The notes beneath the pieces were generated by a model that was not told the origin of the DNA, did no database searches, and was given only the letters and a program-made list of their open reading frames with translations. Positions 23,794 through 34,035 of a stretch of 64,000 nt of DNA are shown here, piece after piece. Made by a program: the position numbers and the translations under genes. Source of the stretch: Manihot esculenta (Eukaryota; Streptophyta; Magnoliopsida; Malpighiales; Euphorbiaceae). Each line of letters begins with the position of its first letter. Position 1 is the first letter of the stretch. The DNA lies in assembly GCF_001659605.2 (NCBI RefSeq), contig NC_035166.2:20067225-20131224 (forward strand), read 5' to 3'.

Positions 23794-24024
23794 ACGAGAC
23801 TTTATGTATGTTATGACAGGAAGACCAGGACCCCATGCTACGGCCTGGCACGAGACTTTATGTATGTATGACAGGAAGACCAGGACCCCATGCTACGGCC
23901 TGGCACGAGGCTTTATATATGCTATGACAGGAAGACCAGGACCCCATGCTACGGCCTGGCACGAGGCTTTATATATGTTATGACAGGAAGACCAGGACCC
24001 CATGCTACGGCCTGGCACGAGACT
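23794..24024 (+). repeat. LTR minisatellite of element 3, four units
   Basis: Four copies of a 55-56 bp unit beginning GACAGGAAGACCAGGACCCC (23815, 23870, 23926, 23982), with a TGCTACGGCCTGGCACGAG core. CCAGG and CCTGG arms allow a hairpin in each unit. The 3' LTR carries the same four at 31726 onward. Confidence 0.9.
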
Positions 24025-24630
24025 ATGTTGGGACTAATTGGTGACAGGTTCACCCTTGATGTGGATTGTCTGTGATATGATGCATTTCATGAAAGCATGA
24101 ACTTTAATATAATGTTTTCAGTTTCTGCTCACTGGGCTTTTAGCTCACCCCTCTCCCCTAACCCCAGGTTTGCAGGTACGGGATTGATAGAGAAGAAAAG
24201 AAGAGAAAAGTCATATGTATGTAATAGCTAGAGTTTGTGGACATGACAAATGATAAGAATGTAATTATGTTATTGAGGATAGAGTTGTGCTTGACCATAG
24301 TATATGTTAATCCCTTGGTATGTACATGATCTTATTTTAGGATGTATATGTGAACCAACTCAACACAGGATATATATTGCCCATTGAGGCTTTGATGAAA
24401 TCCCACAGAGGGATTAATGTTTATGTATATGATGAATATAGTGCATGCACAGGTTGAGTTTGGTAAATGAAGAAAAGAAAAGTTTTTAATTCTTATGTAT
24501 GTTTGTTGATCATGTATGGGATTAAACAGATAAACAGGATGTATGTTAGGCTTGCTACGGGTCCCGGCGGCCTTACGCCGATCTGGATCCTAGCGCCGGT
24601 AACGGTCCGGATTTCCGGGGCGTTACAGAG

Positions 24631-24643
24631 TGGTATCAGAGCC
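24631..24643 (+). promoter_or_regulatory. Primer-binding site, first copy
   Basis: TGGTATCAGAGCC, three bases after the 5' LTR. It continues into TGGGCCTCACGAG, which is TRIM-like internal sequence and not the normal leader of this family. Confidence 0.9.
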
Positions 24644-24919
24644 TGGGCCTCACGAGTACGGTGTGCTGAGCGAGGACGCTCAGGCCTTATGGGGGGTAGA
24701 AGCCCTATGAGGTGGATTGAAAGTATCCCACATCGGAAAGAGGTAAGGAGGGGGGACGCCTTATAAGGGCAAGCCCCAAGAGACCACAGTAGACGCGTTT
24801 TGAGGGGAAGGACGCTTGCGTGAACCCTCAGAAACAAATCCGTGAGGGGTAAGATGGGCCGAAGGTGCTCTCCCAAAGCGGACAATATCTACTGTTGTGG
24901 GCCCAGAGGATGTTACAAT
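24644..24919 (+). mobile_element. Captured TRIM-type retrotransposon fragment
   Basis: Between two initiator-Met primer sites lies a short internal segment (24644-24717, with the purine run GGGGGGTAGAAG) and then a 200-bp LTR-like unit (24718-24917) from TGAAAGTATCCCACATCGG to GATGTTACA. TCCCACATCGG near the LTR start and an end of GTTACA followed by (A)TTGGTATCAGAGCC are familiar from small plant TRIM-type retroelements. Only one LTR is present and no target duplication flanks the segment. Its borders coincide with the shared primer site, suggesting template switching at the tRNA primer site. Confidence 0.78.
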
Positions 24920-24932
24920 TGGTATCAGAGCC
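24920..24932 (+). promoter_or_regulatory. Primer-binding site, second copy
   Basis: TGGTATCAGAGCC followed by CTAGGTTCATATGGTCGG, the normal leader of the family. This copy is adjacent to the TRIM-type LTR and about 290 bp from the Tekay LTR. Confidence 0.9.
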
Positions 24933-25168
24933 CTAGGTTCATATGGTCGGACCTAGAGTGTCGGGCTCATAGATGTTATAGAAGGTCAAGCACAATAGGC
25001 AAAAATCATGTCCACTAGGATAGGATGTAGAGTCCTGTCTTGCTATGATTGTATGATATGCCATGATGATATGCTATGTGTGTAATGTAGCTGTGAGGTT
25101 CATGCTTGCCGACATGAACCATTTAATGCTAATGTTTATGTGATGTTTACTGTTTCTCAGAAAACAGG

Positions 25169-28100
25169 ATGAGAGGAACCCGTCGATCTGCACGATTGAC
25201 TGGAATACCACCTCAGGACGAGGGCATTGATGCCCGTCCTTCAACATTGCCTAGGGCAATGTCGAGTAGGTCCAACAGGGACCGAGCAGTGAGAGACCCT
25301 AGAAGGTCTTTAGATCTGGGAAGAAGCAGATCAGTCAGAGGAACAGTGCAGGGAGGTATGTCAGAGGATATGGGGGATCAGATGGATGTTGATCAAAGGA
25401 GGGATGGCAGTTTGGGCGTCAGTATGTCAGAAGAGGGTATGGGAGAATCCCAAGGAGGCACTCAGGCCTCGGGATTTGTTCAGCCACCTCACTATCCGCC
25501 CTACACCCAAAATCCCGGGTATTCGATGGGAGGTACATCGGATTACCCTAGTTTTAACCCCTACCCCACACAGATGCCATACCCACCATACTACCCACCA
25601 TATCCACAGTACCCAGTGTACCCACCTCCACCATACTATCCAAATCCAGCAAACCCTACCTCAGGGGATGCTGTACCTCCACCACCACCAGCACCTACAT
25701 GCCCAGATACCCAGATACCTCAGCCTAGCTCATCTGGGAGAAGTAAGGCTAAAATGACAGATTACATGAAGTTGGGTGCTCCCCAGTTTGAGTCAGGTGA
25801 TGACCCGTTTGTGTATTTGGAGAAGGTCAAGATGATCACAGAGGAGATCGGAGCTGATGATAGTAGAGCCATTCAGATGGCTGGTTTCACCTTGAAATGC
25901 AAAAAGGCCCGTGAGTGGTTCAAAAACTATGTGAAGCCGAGGGTGGATAGCCTATCGTGGGAGGAGTTCGCTAATGAATTTGCAGGATGGGCTTTCCCTG
26001 ATAGTTCAAGGGAATTGAAGATGATAGAATTCGAGCAGTTGAGGCAAACCGATGACATGAGTGTAGACGAGTATACTGACAGGTTTATGGAGTTGCTGCC
26101 TTTTGCTGGGCAAGACCTTAGCACAGACCAGAAGAAGTCGAGGAGGTATATCATGAAGCTCCATCCTAGGTATTCCTCCTTGGTACAGTCAGCAGATAGA
26201 GAGAGTTTTCACGCCATAGTAGACATGGCTAGGAGAATGGAGGCTAGTGCCATCGTTCAGGGGACAGTCAAACAGACAGTGGCACAAGCTTCTGGTTCTA
26301 AAACTCCGGGAGGGGGAAGGTTAGATCCCTCTACCTTGAGTGCAGCAGCTTCAGGCAGTAAGAGATGGGGTAAGCCCAAGGGTAAGAAGAATAAGTTCTG
26401 GAACAAGGTCAAGTCTAGTCTGGGGTTTGGCAGTGGTTCTAGTTCTGGGGCGGATAATGCAGCTTGTGCGAAGTGTGGTAGGCCACACAGGGGTTTATGC
26501 CGGTATGGGACAACGACCTGCTACAGATGTGGGCAAGAGGGGCATATGTCATGGCAATGCCCTAAAGCAGTTCCTACGGCACAGACACAGCAGACAGCTT
26601 CAGGAAGTGTGGCACAGCCAGTAGCTCTAGCTGCTACACAGGCCAGTGGCAGAGGCAGAGGGAGAGGGTCAGCTTCTTCCTCAGCAGGATTCAGAGGTGA
26701 AGGTCCATCAGCTCCAGCCAGGATCTTCACCATGACACAGCAGGAGGCTAACACATCCAACACCGTGGTGTCAGGTAATCTCATCATTGGGTGTTCTGAT
26801 GTGTATGCATTAATGGACCCGGGTGCATCTCACTCTTTTATTGCACCGAGAGCCGTTCAGAGGTTAGGATTGATGGTCTCTGGGTTAGAGTGTCCCCTAT
26901 GGGTCAGTGGACCCAAGTGTGACCCGTCAGTTGCAGAGTCAGTCTGCCAGTGTAGTCCAGTTTTTATAGAGGGAAGATGCTTGTCCGCCGACCTTGTGGT
27001 TCTAGATTTGACAGACTTTGACGTCATTCTAGGGATGGATTGGCTATCTACCCATGGTGCTACCTTGGACTGCAGGGACAAAGTAGTTAAGTTCAGATGT
27101 CAGGATGGGTCAGAGGTCGTCTTCAGAGGAGACAAGAGGGGTACACCTAGAGGTCTAATTTCAGCTCTTCAGGCTCGTAGGTTGCTTAGGAGGGGATGTC
27201 AGGGGTTTCTAGCTCATGTGAGGGAGTTGGATAGTCATGTTAGAGAGCCCGCCTCAGTGCCTGTGGTGAGTGAGTTCTTAGATGTTTTCCCAGACGAGCT
27301 GCCAGGGTTACCACCTGCTAGGGAAATAGAGTTCGAAATTGAGTTAATGCCTAGTACCAGACCGATCTCTATCCCTCCCTACAGGATGGCACCAGCCGAG
27401 ATGAAAGAGTTGAAGGAACAGTTGCAAGAACTGGTGGACAAGGGTTTCATCCGACCGAGTACCTCACCTTGGGGTGCTCCAGTACTCTTCGTGAAGAAAA
27501 AGGATGGATCCCTCAGGCTTTGTATCGACTACAGGCAGTTGAACAAAGTCACCATCAAGAATAAGTACCCATTGCCAAGGATCGACGATCTATTCGACCA
27601 GCTAGCAGGAGCGGGTTGTTTCTCCAAAATAGATCTGAGATCCGGGTACCATCAGTTGAGAATCAGAGAGGAGGACGTGCCAAAGACGGCCTTCAGGACC
27701 AGATATGGGCACTATGAGTTCCTTGTAATGCCGTTTGGGTTAACCAACGCCCCTGCAGCATTCATGGACCTCATGAACAGAATATTCAGACCATACCTGG
27801 ATCACTTCGTTATTGTCTTCATAGATGATATCCTAGTGTATTCCAGGAATGCAGAGGAGCATGCCCATCATCTGAAGATAGTTTTGCAGACCTTGAGGGA
27901 ACATGGCTTGTATGCCAAGTTCTCCAAGTGTGAGTTCTGGTTAAGGAGCATCTCATTCTTGGGGCATATAGTGTCAGAGAATGGAATAGAGGTAGACCCC
28001 AAGAAAGTAGAGGCTGTGACTAACTGGCCCAGACCCACCTCAGTGACAGAGATCAGAAGTTTCTTGGGTTTGGCTGGTTATTACAGGAGGTTCGTACAGG

Positions 28101-30160
28101 ACTTCTCCAAAATTGCAGCTCCTTTAACCAGATTGACCAGAAAGAATCAGAGGTTCGAGTGGACCGATCGATGTGAAGAAAGCTTTGAGGAGCTCAAGAA
28201 GAGGTTGACTTCAGCACCGGTGTTAGCTCTGCCAACCAGCAATGAGGACTTCACAGTATTCTGTGATGCATCCAGAGTAGGCTTGGGTTGTGTGTTGATG
28301 CAGAATGGTAGGGTGATCGCTTATGCTTCTAGACAGCTAAAGAGGCATGAGATGAATTACCCCACACACGATCTGGAGATGGCAGCAGTTATCTTTGCCC
28401 TCAAGATGTGGAGGCATTACCTCTATGGGGTAAAATGTGAGATCTTCACAGATCATAAGAGCCTGCAGCACATCTTGAGTCAGAGGGATTTGAACTTGAG
28501 GCAGAGGAGATGGGTAGAACTGCTCAGTGACTATGATTGTAAGATACAGTACCATCCGGGTAAGGCTAATGTAGTAGCTGATGCCTTAAGCCGGAAATCA
28601 CTTGGCAGTCTATCCCACATCACGGCAGAGAGGAGACCGGTGGTGAAGGAATTTTATAAGCTCATTGAGGAGGGTCTACAGATGGAGTTGTCTGGTACAG
28701 GTGCTTTGATTGCACAGATGAAAGTAACCCCCGTGTTTCTGGAGCAGGTGGCTCAGAAACAGCACGAGGACCCAGAGTTAGTGAAGATTGCCAGGACTGT
28801 TCAGTCAGGCAAAGATAGTGAGTTCAGATTCGATGATAAGGGGATCCTCCGCTATGGGAACAGACTATGTGTACCAGATGACATCGGGCTTAAAGGAGAC
28901 ATTATGAGAGAGGCTCATAATGCAAGATACAGTGTTCACCCTGGAGCCACCAAGATGTACCAAGATCTGAAGAGGGTGTATTGGTGGCCAGCTATGAAGA
29001 GGGAAGTGGCACAATTCGTGTCAGCCTGCGAAATATGTCAGAGGGTGAAGCTGGAACATCAGAAGCCGGCTGGAATGCTTAACCCGCTACCTATTCCAGA
29101 ATGGAAATGGGAGAACATAGCTATGGACTTTGTAGTGGGGTTACCGGCAACATCCAACAGACTAGACTCCATATGGGTGATTGTGGACAGACTCACCAAA
29201 TCTGCTCACTTCATTCCAGTTAGGAGCAACTACTCTGTGGATAAGTTAGCGCAGGTTTATGTGGATGAAGTCGTCAGACTACATGGGGTCCCGGTATCTA
29301 TAGTGTCAGATAGAGGGCCCCAGTTCACCTCCAGATTTTGGCGGAGTCTGCAGAGTGCTATGGGTACCAGGTTAGATTTCAGTACTGCCTTCCACCCCCA
29401 GACTGATGGACAGTCAGAGAGGACCATCCAGACCATAGAAGATATGCTCAGAATGTGTGTGCTAGATTTTGGCGGTTCTTGGAAGCAACATCTACCTTTG
29501 GTGGAGTTTGCCTACAATAACAGCTATCATGCTAGCATAGGGATGGCTCCATACGAAGCTTTGTATGGGAGGAAGTGCAGGTCACCCGTTTGCTGGGAGG
29601 AGGTTGGAGAGAGGTCCTTAGCAGGGCCTGAGCTTGTTGAGATCACCAGCAGGGTGGTGCCCATTATCAGAGAAAGGATAAAGACTGCCACCAGCAGGCA
29701 GAAAAGTTATGCAGACATCCGCAGGAAACAGGTAGAGTTTCAGGAGGGGGATCTAGTATTGCTCAAGGTGTCTCCGATGAAAGGGGTGGTTCGATTTGGT
29801 AAAAAGGGTAAGCTAGCTCCGCGGTACATTGGACCCTTTGAAGTCCTGCAAAGGATTGGGAATGTATCATACAAGCTGGACTTGCCTGCTTCTATGGAAA
29901 GAATCCATCCGGTTTTCCATGTTTCCATGTTGAGGAAGTTCGTGTCAGATCCGGGCAAGGTTCTTAGCGAGCCTGATGTGGAGATCCAAGAGGATCTCAC
30001 GTATGTTGAACAGCCAGTGCGGATTCTTGACACTCAGATCAGAAAGTTGAGGAACAAGGAAATCCCGATGGTGAAAGTCCTTTGGAACCACCACAATTTG
30101 GAAGAATGCACTTGGGAGACCCGGGAGTCCATGCTCCAGCAGTACCCCCACCTCTTCTAA
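25169..30160 (+). CDS. Element 3 gag-pol polyprotein, intact (1663 aa)
   Basis: Single frame from ATG 25169, the start conserved with elements 1 and 2. Gag: basic N-terminus, Tyr/Pro-rich tract (about residues 95-180), capsid-like domain (190-370), CCHC knuckle at about 451-464 ([14 protein letters not shown]). Protease active site MDPGASHSF near 550. RT with FIDD at about 885-887. RNase H DAS near 1033. Integrase zinc finger (HPGATKMY ... CEICQ) from about 1257, then the catalytic Asp1320, Asp1381 and Glu1417, a D,D(35)E pattern. GPF module (RYIGPFEVL) and a C-terminal chromodomain (EECTWE) ending YPHLF. The chromodomain is thought to guide chromovirus integration to heterochromatin. No stops or frameshifts; all key residues are present. 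Gag and pol are in one frame, so ratio control by frameshifting is not evident. Confidence 0.95.
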   Translation: MRGTRRSARLTGIPPQDEGIDARPSTLPRAMSSRSNRDRAVRDPRRSLDLGRSRSVRGTVQGGMSEDMGDQMDVDQRRDGSLGVSMSEEGMGESQGGTQASGFVQPPHYPPYTQNPGYSMGGTSDYPSFNPYPTQMPYPPYYPPYPQYPVYPPPPYYPNPANPTSGDAVPPPPPAPTCPDTQIPQPSSSGRSKAKMTDYMKLGAPQFESGDDPFVYLEKVKMITEEIGADDSRAIQMAGFTLKCKKAREWFKNYVKPRVDSLSWEEFANEFAGWAFPDSSRELKMIEFEQLRQTDDMSVDEYTDRFMELLPFAGQDLSTDQKKSRRYIMKLHPRYSSLVQSADRESFHAIVDMARRMEASAIVQGTVKQTVAQASGSKTPGGGRLDPSTLSAAASGSKRWGKPKGKKNKFWNKVKSSLGFGSGSSSGADNAACAKCGRPHRGLCRYGTTTCYRCGQEGHMSWQCPKAVPTAQTQQTASGSVAQPVALAATQASGRGRGRGSASSSAGFRGEGPSAPARIFTMTQQEANTSNTVVSGNLIIGCSDVYALMDPGASHSFIAPRAVQRLGLMVSGLECPLWVSGPKCDPSVAESVCQCSPVFIEGRCLSADLVVLDLTDFDVILGMDWLSTHGATLDCRDKVVKFRCQDGSEVVFRGDKRGTPRGLISALQARRLLRRGCQGFLAHVRELDSHVREPASVPVVSEFLDVFPDELPGLPPAREIEFEIELMPSTRPISIPPYRMAPAEMKELKEQLQELVDKGFIRPSTSPWGAPVLFVKKKDGSLRLCIDYRQLNKVTIKNKYPLPRIDDLFDQLAGAGCFSKIDLRSGYHQLRIREEDVPKTAFRTRYGHYEFLVMPFGLTNAPAAFMDLMNRIFRPYLDHFVIVFIDDILVYSRNAEEHAHHLKIVLQTLREHGLYAKFSKCEFWLRSISFLGHIVSENGIEVDPKKVEAVTNWPRPTSVTEIRSFLGLAGYYRRFVQDFSKIAAPLTRLTRKNQRFEWTDRCEESFEELKKRLTSAPVLALPTSNEDFTVFCDASRVGLGCVLMQNGRVIAYASRQLKRHEMNYPTHDLEMAAVIFALKMWRHYLYGVKCEIFTDHKSLQHILSQRDLNLRQRRWVELLSDYDCKIQYHPGKANVVADALSRKSLGSLSHITAERRPVVKEFYKLIEEGLQMELSGTGALIAQMKVTPVFLEQVAQKQHEDPELVKIARTVQSGKDSEFRFDDKGILRYGNRLCVPDDIGLKGDIMREAHNARYSVHPGATKMYQDLKRVYWWPAMKREVAQFVSACEICQRVKLEHQKPAGMLNPLPIPEWKWENIAMDFVVGLPATSNRLDSIWVIVDRLTKSAHFIPVRSNYSVDKLAQVYVDEVVRLHGVPVSIVSDRGPQFTSRFWRSLQSAMGTRLDFSTAFHPQTDGQSERTIQTIEDMLRMCVLDFGGSWKQHLPLVEFAYNNSYHASIGMAPYEALYGRKCRSPVCWEEVGERSLAGPELVEITSRVVPIIRERIKTATSRQKSYADIRRKQVEFQEGDLVLLKVSPMKGVVRFGKKGKLAPRYIGPFEVLQRIGNVSYKLDLPASMERIHPVFHVSMLRKFVSDPGKVLSEPDVEIQEDLTYVEQPVRILDTQIRKLRNKEIPMVKVLWNHHNLEECTWETRESMLQQYPHLF

Positions 30161-30234
30161 GGTTAGTTGAGATGTGTTCCATGTGCTATAGGTGTGTATG
30201 TTATGTTTGTTTCGCTATGCAAGTACTAGTTGAG

Positions 30235-30270
30235 GAACATTCGGGGACGAATGTTCTTAAGGGGGGGAGA
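30235..30270 (+). promoter_or_regulatory. Stem-loop and polypurine tract of element 3
   Basis: A perfect 9-bp stem (GAACATTCG/CGAATGTTC, loop GGGA) at 30235-30256, then AAGGGGGGGAGA at 30259-30270, two bases before the 3' LTR. The arrangement is the same as in elements 1 and 2. Confidence 0.82.
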
Positions 30271-30271
30271 A

Positions 30272-32538
30272 TGTAATACCCGGCTAGACTCCGGTATCGG
30301 AATTCCTACCGTCCGGTGGAATTTGGGTGTCGGATACCTCTAGAAGGGTAAAAGCATGTTTTTATAAAATGTTTTCATGTATTTTAATGTTTTAAGTATG
30401 ATTTTAAATAAATTTTTGCATGAAAATTCTTTAAGGAAAAAACTCAGGTTCGGCCGCCGAAACTCACTTTCGGCCGCCGAACATGCATGGACTTTGGGAG
30501 GCACGTTAGGCCCCCGAAAGTCTAAGTGAGGGAAGTGCAGGTTCGGCCGCCGAACCTTATGTTCGGCCGCCGAACATTGCATGGATGCGGAGGCACATTC
30601 GGCCCCCGAACGTGGCCTGGCCAGCCACTATAAAAGGGTCCCCTTGGTCCGCACGGGCGAGCTTTTTCTCTCCCATTGTCGGCCAAGGTGAGTCTCCACC
30701 GTTCCTCCCTCGATCTTGAGTGTTTCCTCTAGATCTTTCATGGTTTTAACAAGTTTATAACCTTGTTTTGAAGATTTGTGAGCTTTGAGCAAGCTTTGAG
30801 TGCTTGGAGGTTCAAAGAGCTTAATCTCTCCATCTCCAAGCTAGGATCGCTTTCCTCTCGTTTCTTCAAGAGGTAAGGGTCGATCTTGAACCCTTTTTAT
30901 GTTTTAAACAAGTTTTAAGTAAGATCTATGGGTAGAAATGCATGTTAGGACATATGTTGAGTTTATGGGTTTTGATGAAGTTTGAGCAATGTAGCTTGTT
31001 TGTGTGTGAATGAAGTGTTGTAGATGGGGTATATGCATGTTTGAGACCCCTAGGAACTTGTATGCGTGTTTTGGTTGAGAAATATGCATGATCTATGGTT
31101 TTGGGAGGCAGGAGGTTCATTTGAACCAAGTTTCTGCCGTTTGGCAGAAACCAGGTTCGGCAGCCGAAGGGAGTTTCGGCCGCCGAACCCCTCTTGTGAA
31201 GGCAGCTTTCGGCTGCCGAAGGTGCCCCCGAAAAGAGACTTTCGTCTCTGTCTGGCACTTTCGGCCGCCGAAGGTGCCGCCGAACCTAGCTGAGTTTCGT
31301 CTCTGTCCAGGACTTTCGGCCGCCGAAAGTGCCGCCGAAGGTGCCCTGTTCAGCCGTTTCATGCATATTTTCTGTGATGTTTTCATGATGTTTTAGGGGG
31401 TTTTTGGGGGATATATTAGAGTTGTGTTTATATATGTTTGGTCCCTCATTGGAGTCCACCTGTGTAGGTTCGGACCCGAGGAACCGAGGACCCCAGCAGT
31501 GAGTGAGCTGCTTCAGTGTCTGGACAGAGCTAGCCAGAGGTGAGTGGAAACAAGCTTAATGTTTTAAATCAAATAACTGAATGGTTTGGGCATGCTTCAC
31601 GCATCATGATGATATGTAATAGGCTGATTGCATTAGTACACGAATATGTCGCATTGCATTTTATTTTGTGGTTGTGGGTGAATGCTGTATGATCCAATTA
31701 GTCCACGAGACTTTATGTATGTTATGACAGGAAGACCAGGACCCCATGCTACGGCCTGGCACGAGACTTTATGTATGTATGACAGGAAGACCAGGACCCC
31801 ATGCTACGGCCTGGCACGAGGCTTTATATATGCTATGACAGGAAGACCAGGACCCCATGCTACGGCCTGGCACGAGGCTTTATATATGTTATGACAGGAA
31901 GACCAGGACCCCATGCTACGGCCTGGCACGAGACTATGTTGGGACTAATTGGTGACAGGTTCACCCTTGATGTGGATTGTCTGTGATATGATGCATTTCA
32001 TGAAAGCATGAACTTTAATATAATGTTTTCAGTTTCTGCTCACTGGGCTTTTAGCTCACCCCTCTCCCCTAACCCCAGGTTTGCAGGTACGGGATTGATA
32101 GAGAAGAAAAGAAGAGAAAAGTCATATGTATGTAATAGCTAGAGTTTGTGGACATGACAAATGATAAGAATGTAATTATGTTATTGAGGATAGAGTTGTG
32201 CTTGACCATAGTATATGTTAATCCCTTGGTATGTACATGATCTTATTTTAGGATGTATATGTGAACCAACTCAACACAGGATATATATTGCCCATTGAGG
32301 CTTTGATGAAATCCCACAGAGGGATTAATGTTTATGTATATGATGAATATAGTGCATGCACAGGTTGAGTTTGGTAAATGAAGAAAAGAAAAGTTTTTAA
32401 TTCTTATGTATGTTTGTTGATCATGTATGGGATTAAACAGATAAACAGGATGTATGTTAGGCTTGCTACGGGTCCCGGCGGCCTTACGCCGATCTGGATC
32501 CTAGCGCCGGTAACGGTCCGGATTTCCGGGGCGTTACA
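30272..32538 (+). repeat. Element 3 3' LTR
   Basis: 2267 bp, same length, landmarks and spurious ORFs as the 5' LTR. No mismatch was seen in the stretches compared. Confidence 0.95.
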
Positions 32539-32543
32539 CCAGA

Positions 32544-33927
32544 GTTAGTAAAGATTGCCAGGACTATTCAGTCAGGCAAGGGCAGTGAGTTCAGATTCGA
32601 CAGTAAGGGGATCCTCCGCTATGGGAGCAGACTTTGTGTACCATATGACATAGGGCTAAAAGGAGACATTATGAGAGAGGCTCATAATGCAAGATACAGC
32701 GTTCTCCCCGGAGCCACCAAGATGTATCAAGATCTGAAGAAAGTTTATTGGTGGCCAGCGATGAAGAAAGAAGTGGCACAGTTTGTGTCAGCCTGCGAAG
32801 TGTGTCAGAGGGTGAAGTTGGAATATCAGAAACCGGCTGGAATGCTTAACCCGCTACCTATTCCAGAGTGGAAATGGGAGAATATAGCTATGGACTTCGT
32901 AGTGGGGTTACCGGCGACGTCCAACAGATTAGACTCCATATGGGTGATTGTGGACAGACTCACCAAATCTGCTCACTTCATCCCTGTCAGGAGTGGCTAT
33001 TCTGTGGACAAGTTGGCACAGGTATATGTGGATGAGATCGTCAGGCTGCATGGGGTTCCTATTTCAATAGTGTCTGATAGAGGACCCCAGTTCACCTCCA
33101 GGTTTTGGCGGAGTCTGCAGAATGCCATGGGTACCAGGTTGGATTTTAGCACTGCTTTCCATCCACAGACGAACGGACAGTCCGAAAGGACCATCCAGAT
33201 TATCGAGGATATGCTCAGAATGTGTGTGCTGGATTTTGGCGATTCTTGGAGGCAGCATCTACCTTTGGTGGAGTTTGCCTACAATAACAGCCATCATGCT
33301 GGCATCGAGATGGCTCCATACGAAGCTTTGTATGGAAGGAAGTGCAGATCACCTGTTTGCTGGGAAGAAGTTGGAGAAAAGGCCTTGGCAGGGCCTGAGC
33401 TAGTAGAGATTACCAGCAGGGTGGTACCCGTAATCAGAGAGAGGATCAAGACTGCTGTAAGCAGACAGAAGAGTTATGCAGACATCCGCAGATGGCAAGT
33501 AGAGTTTCAGGAGGGGGATCTGGTATTGCTCAAGGTGTCTCCAATGAAAGGAGTGGTTCGCTTTGGGAAGAAAGGTAAACTAGCCCCACGATACATCGGA
33601 CCCTTTGAAATCTTGCAAAAGATTGGGAATGTGTCGTACAAGCTGGATTTACCTGCTTCAATGGGAAGAATCCATCCGGTTTTCCATGTTTCAATGTTGA
33701 GGAAGTTCGTGTCAGATCCGGGCAAGGTTCTTAGCGAGCCTTATGTGGAGATCCAAGAAGATCTCACCTATGTTGAGCAGCCAGTGCGGATCATAGACAC
33801 CCAGATCAGAAAGCTGAAAAATAAGGAAATCCCGATGGTGAAAGTCCTGTGGAACCACCACAATATGGAAGAATGCACTTGGGAGACACGGGAGTCCATG
33901 CTCCAGCAATACCCTTATCTTTTCTAA
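32544..33927 (+). CDS. Element 2 gag-pol, C-terminal part (integrase and chromodomain)
   Basis: Resumes the codon interrupted at 22360 and stays open to TAA at 33925-33927. It holds most of the integrase: the zinc-finger region (with LPGATKMY where elements 1 and 3 have HPGATKMY, so the first His is replaced by Leu), [20 protein letters not shown], the Glu of QSERTIQ, then GPFEIL and the chromodomain ending YPYLF. Internal ATGs such as 32671 are not real starts. The His-to-Leu change would weaken zinc binding, so this copy may already have been impaired before element 3 inserted. Confidence 0.92.
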
Positions 33928-33999
33928 GGTTAGTTTTTTTTGTGAGTTTTATGTGCTTTGTTGTATGATATGTGTATGCCATGCTATGTGCTAGTTGAG

Positions 34000-34035
34000 G
34001 AACATTCGGGGATGAATGTTCTTAAGGGGGGAGAA
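34000..34035 (+). promoter_or_regulatory. Stem-loop and polypurine tract of element 2
   Basis: Same hairpin as in elements 1 and 3, with one change (CGAATGTTC to TGAATGTTC) that in RNA keeps pairing as G-U. The purine tract AAGGGGGGAGAA follows at 34024-34035. Confidence 0.8.

Larger units (their letters stand above)
22361..24627 (+). repeat. Element 3 5' LTR
   Basis: TGTAATACCCGGCTAGAC to CCGGGGCGTTACA. U3 has four perfect copies of TTCGGCCGCCGAA (22538, 22558, 22631, 22651) upstream of the TATA box at 22718-22725. The R/U5 part is about 1.85 kb and has a second palindrome cluster (23243-23430), three consensus 5' splice sites (GT at 22777, 22962, 23629) and the four-unit minisatellite. Confidence 0.95.
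22361..32538 (+). mobile_element. Element 3: young, apparently intact Tekay-type chromovirus
   Basis: 10178 bp, flanked by CCAGA (22356-22360 and 32539-32543), inserted in the integrase region of element 2. The two LTRs have equal length (2267 bp, offset 7911) and showed no difference in the stretches I compared. Gag-pol is one open frame, and primer site and polypurine tract are present. This indicates very recent insertion and possible autonomy. The oddity is a 289-bp TRIM-derived insert in the leader. Confidence 0.96.

Noticed and set aside
23771..24075. ORFs with a repeated 'TGRPGPHATAWHE' peptide
   Set aside because: They are the translation of the 55-56 bp LTR minisatellite, repeated identically in the 3' LTR. 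No coding context.
24644..24917. Considered as a tRNA or 5S-bearing Cassandra-type element
   Set aside because: No tRNA cloverleaf and no 5S internal promoter words were seen. The TG...CA unit with TCCCACATCGG fits an ordinary TRIM-type LTR better.
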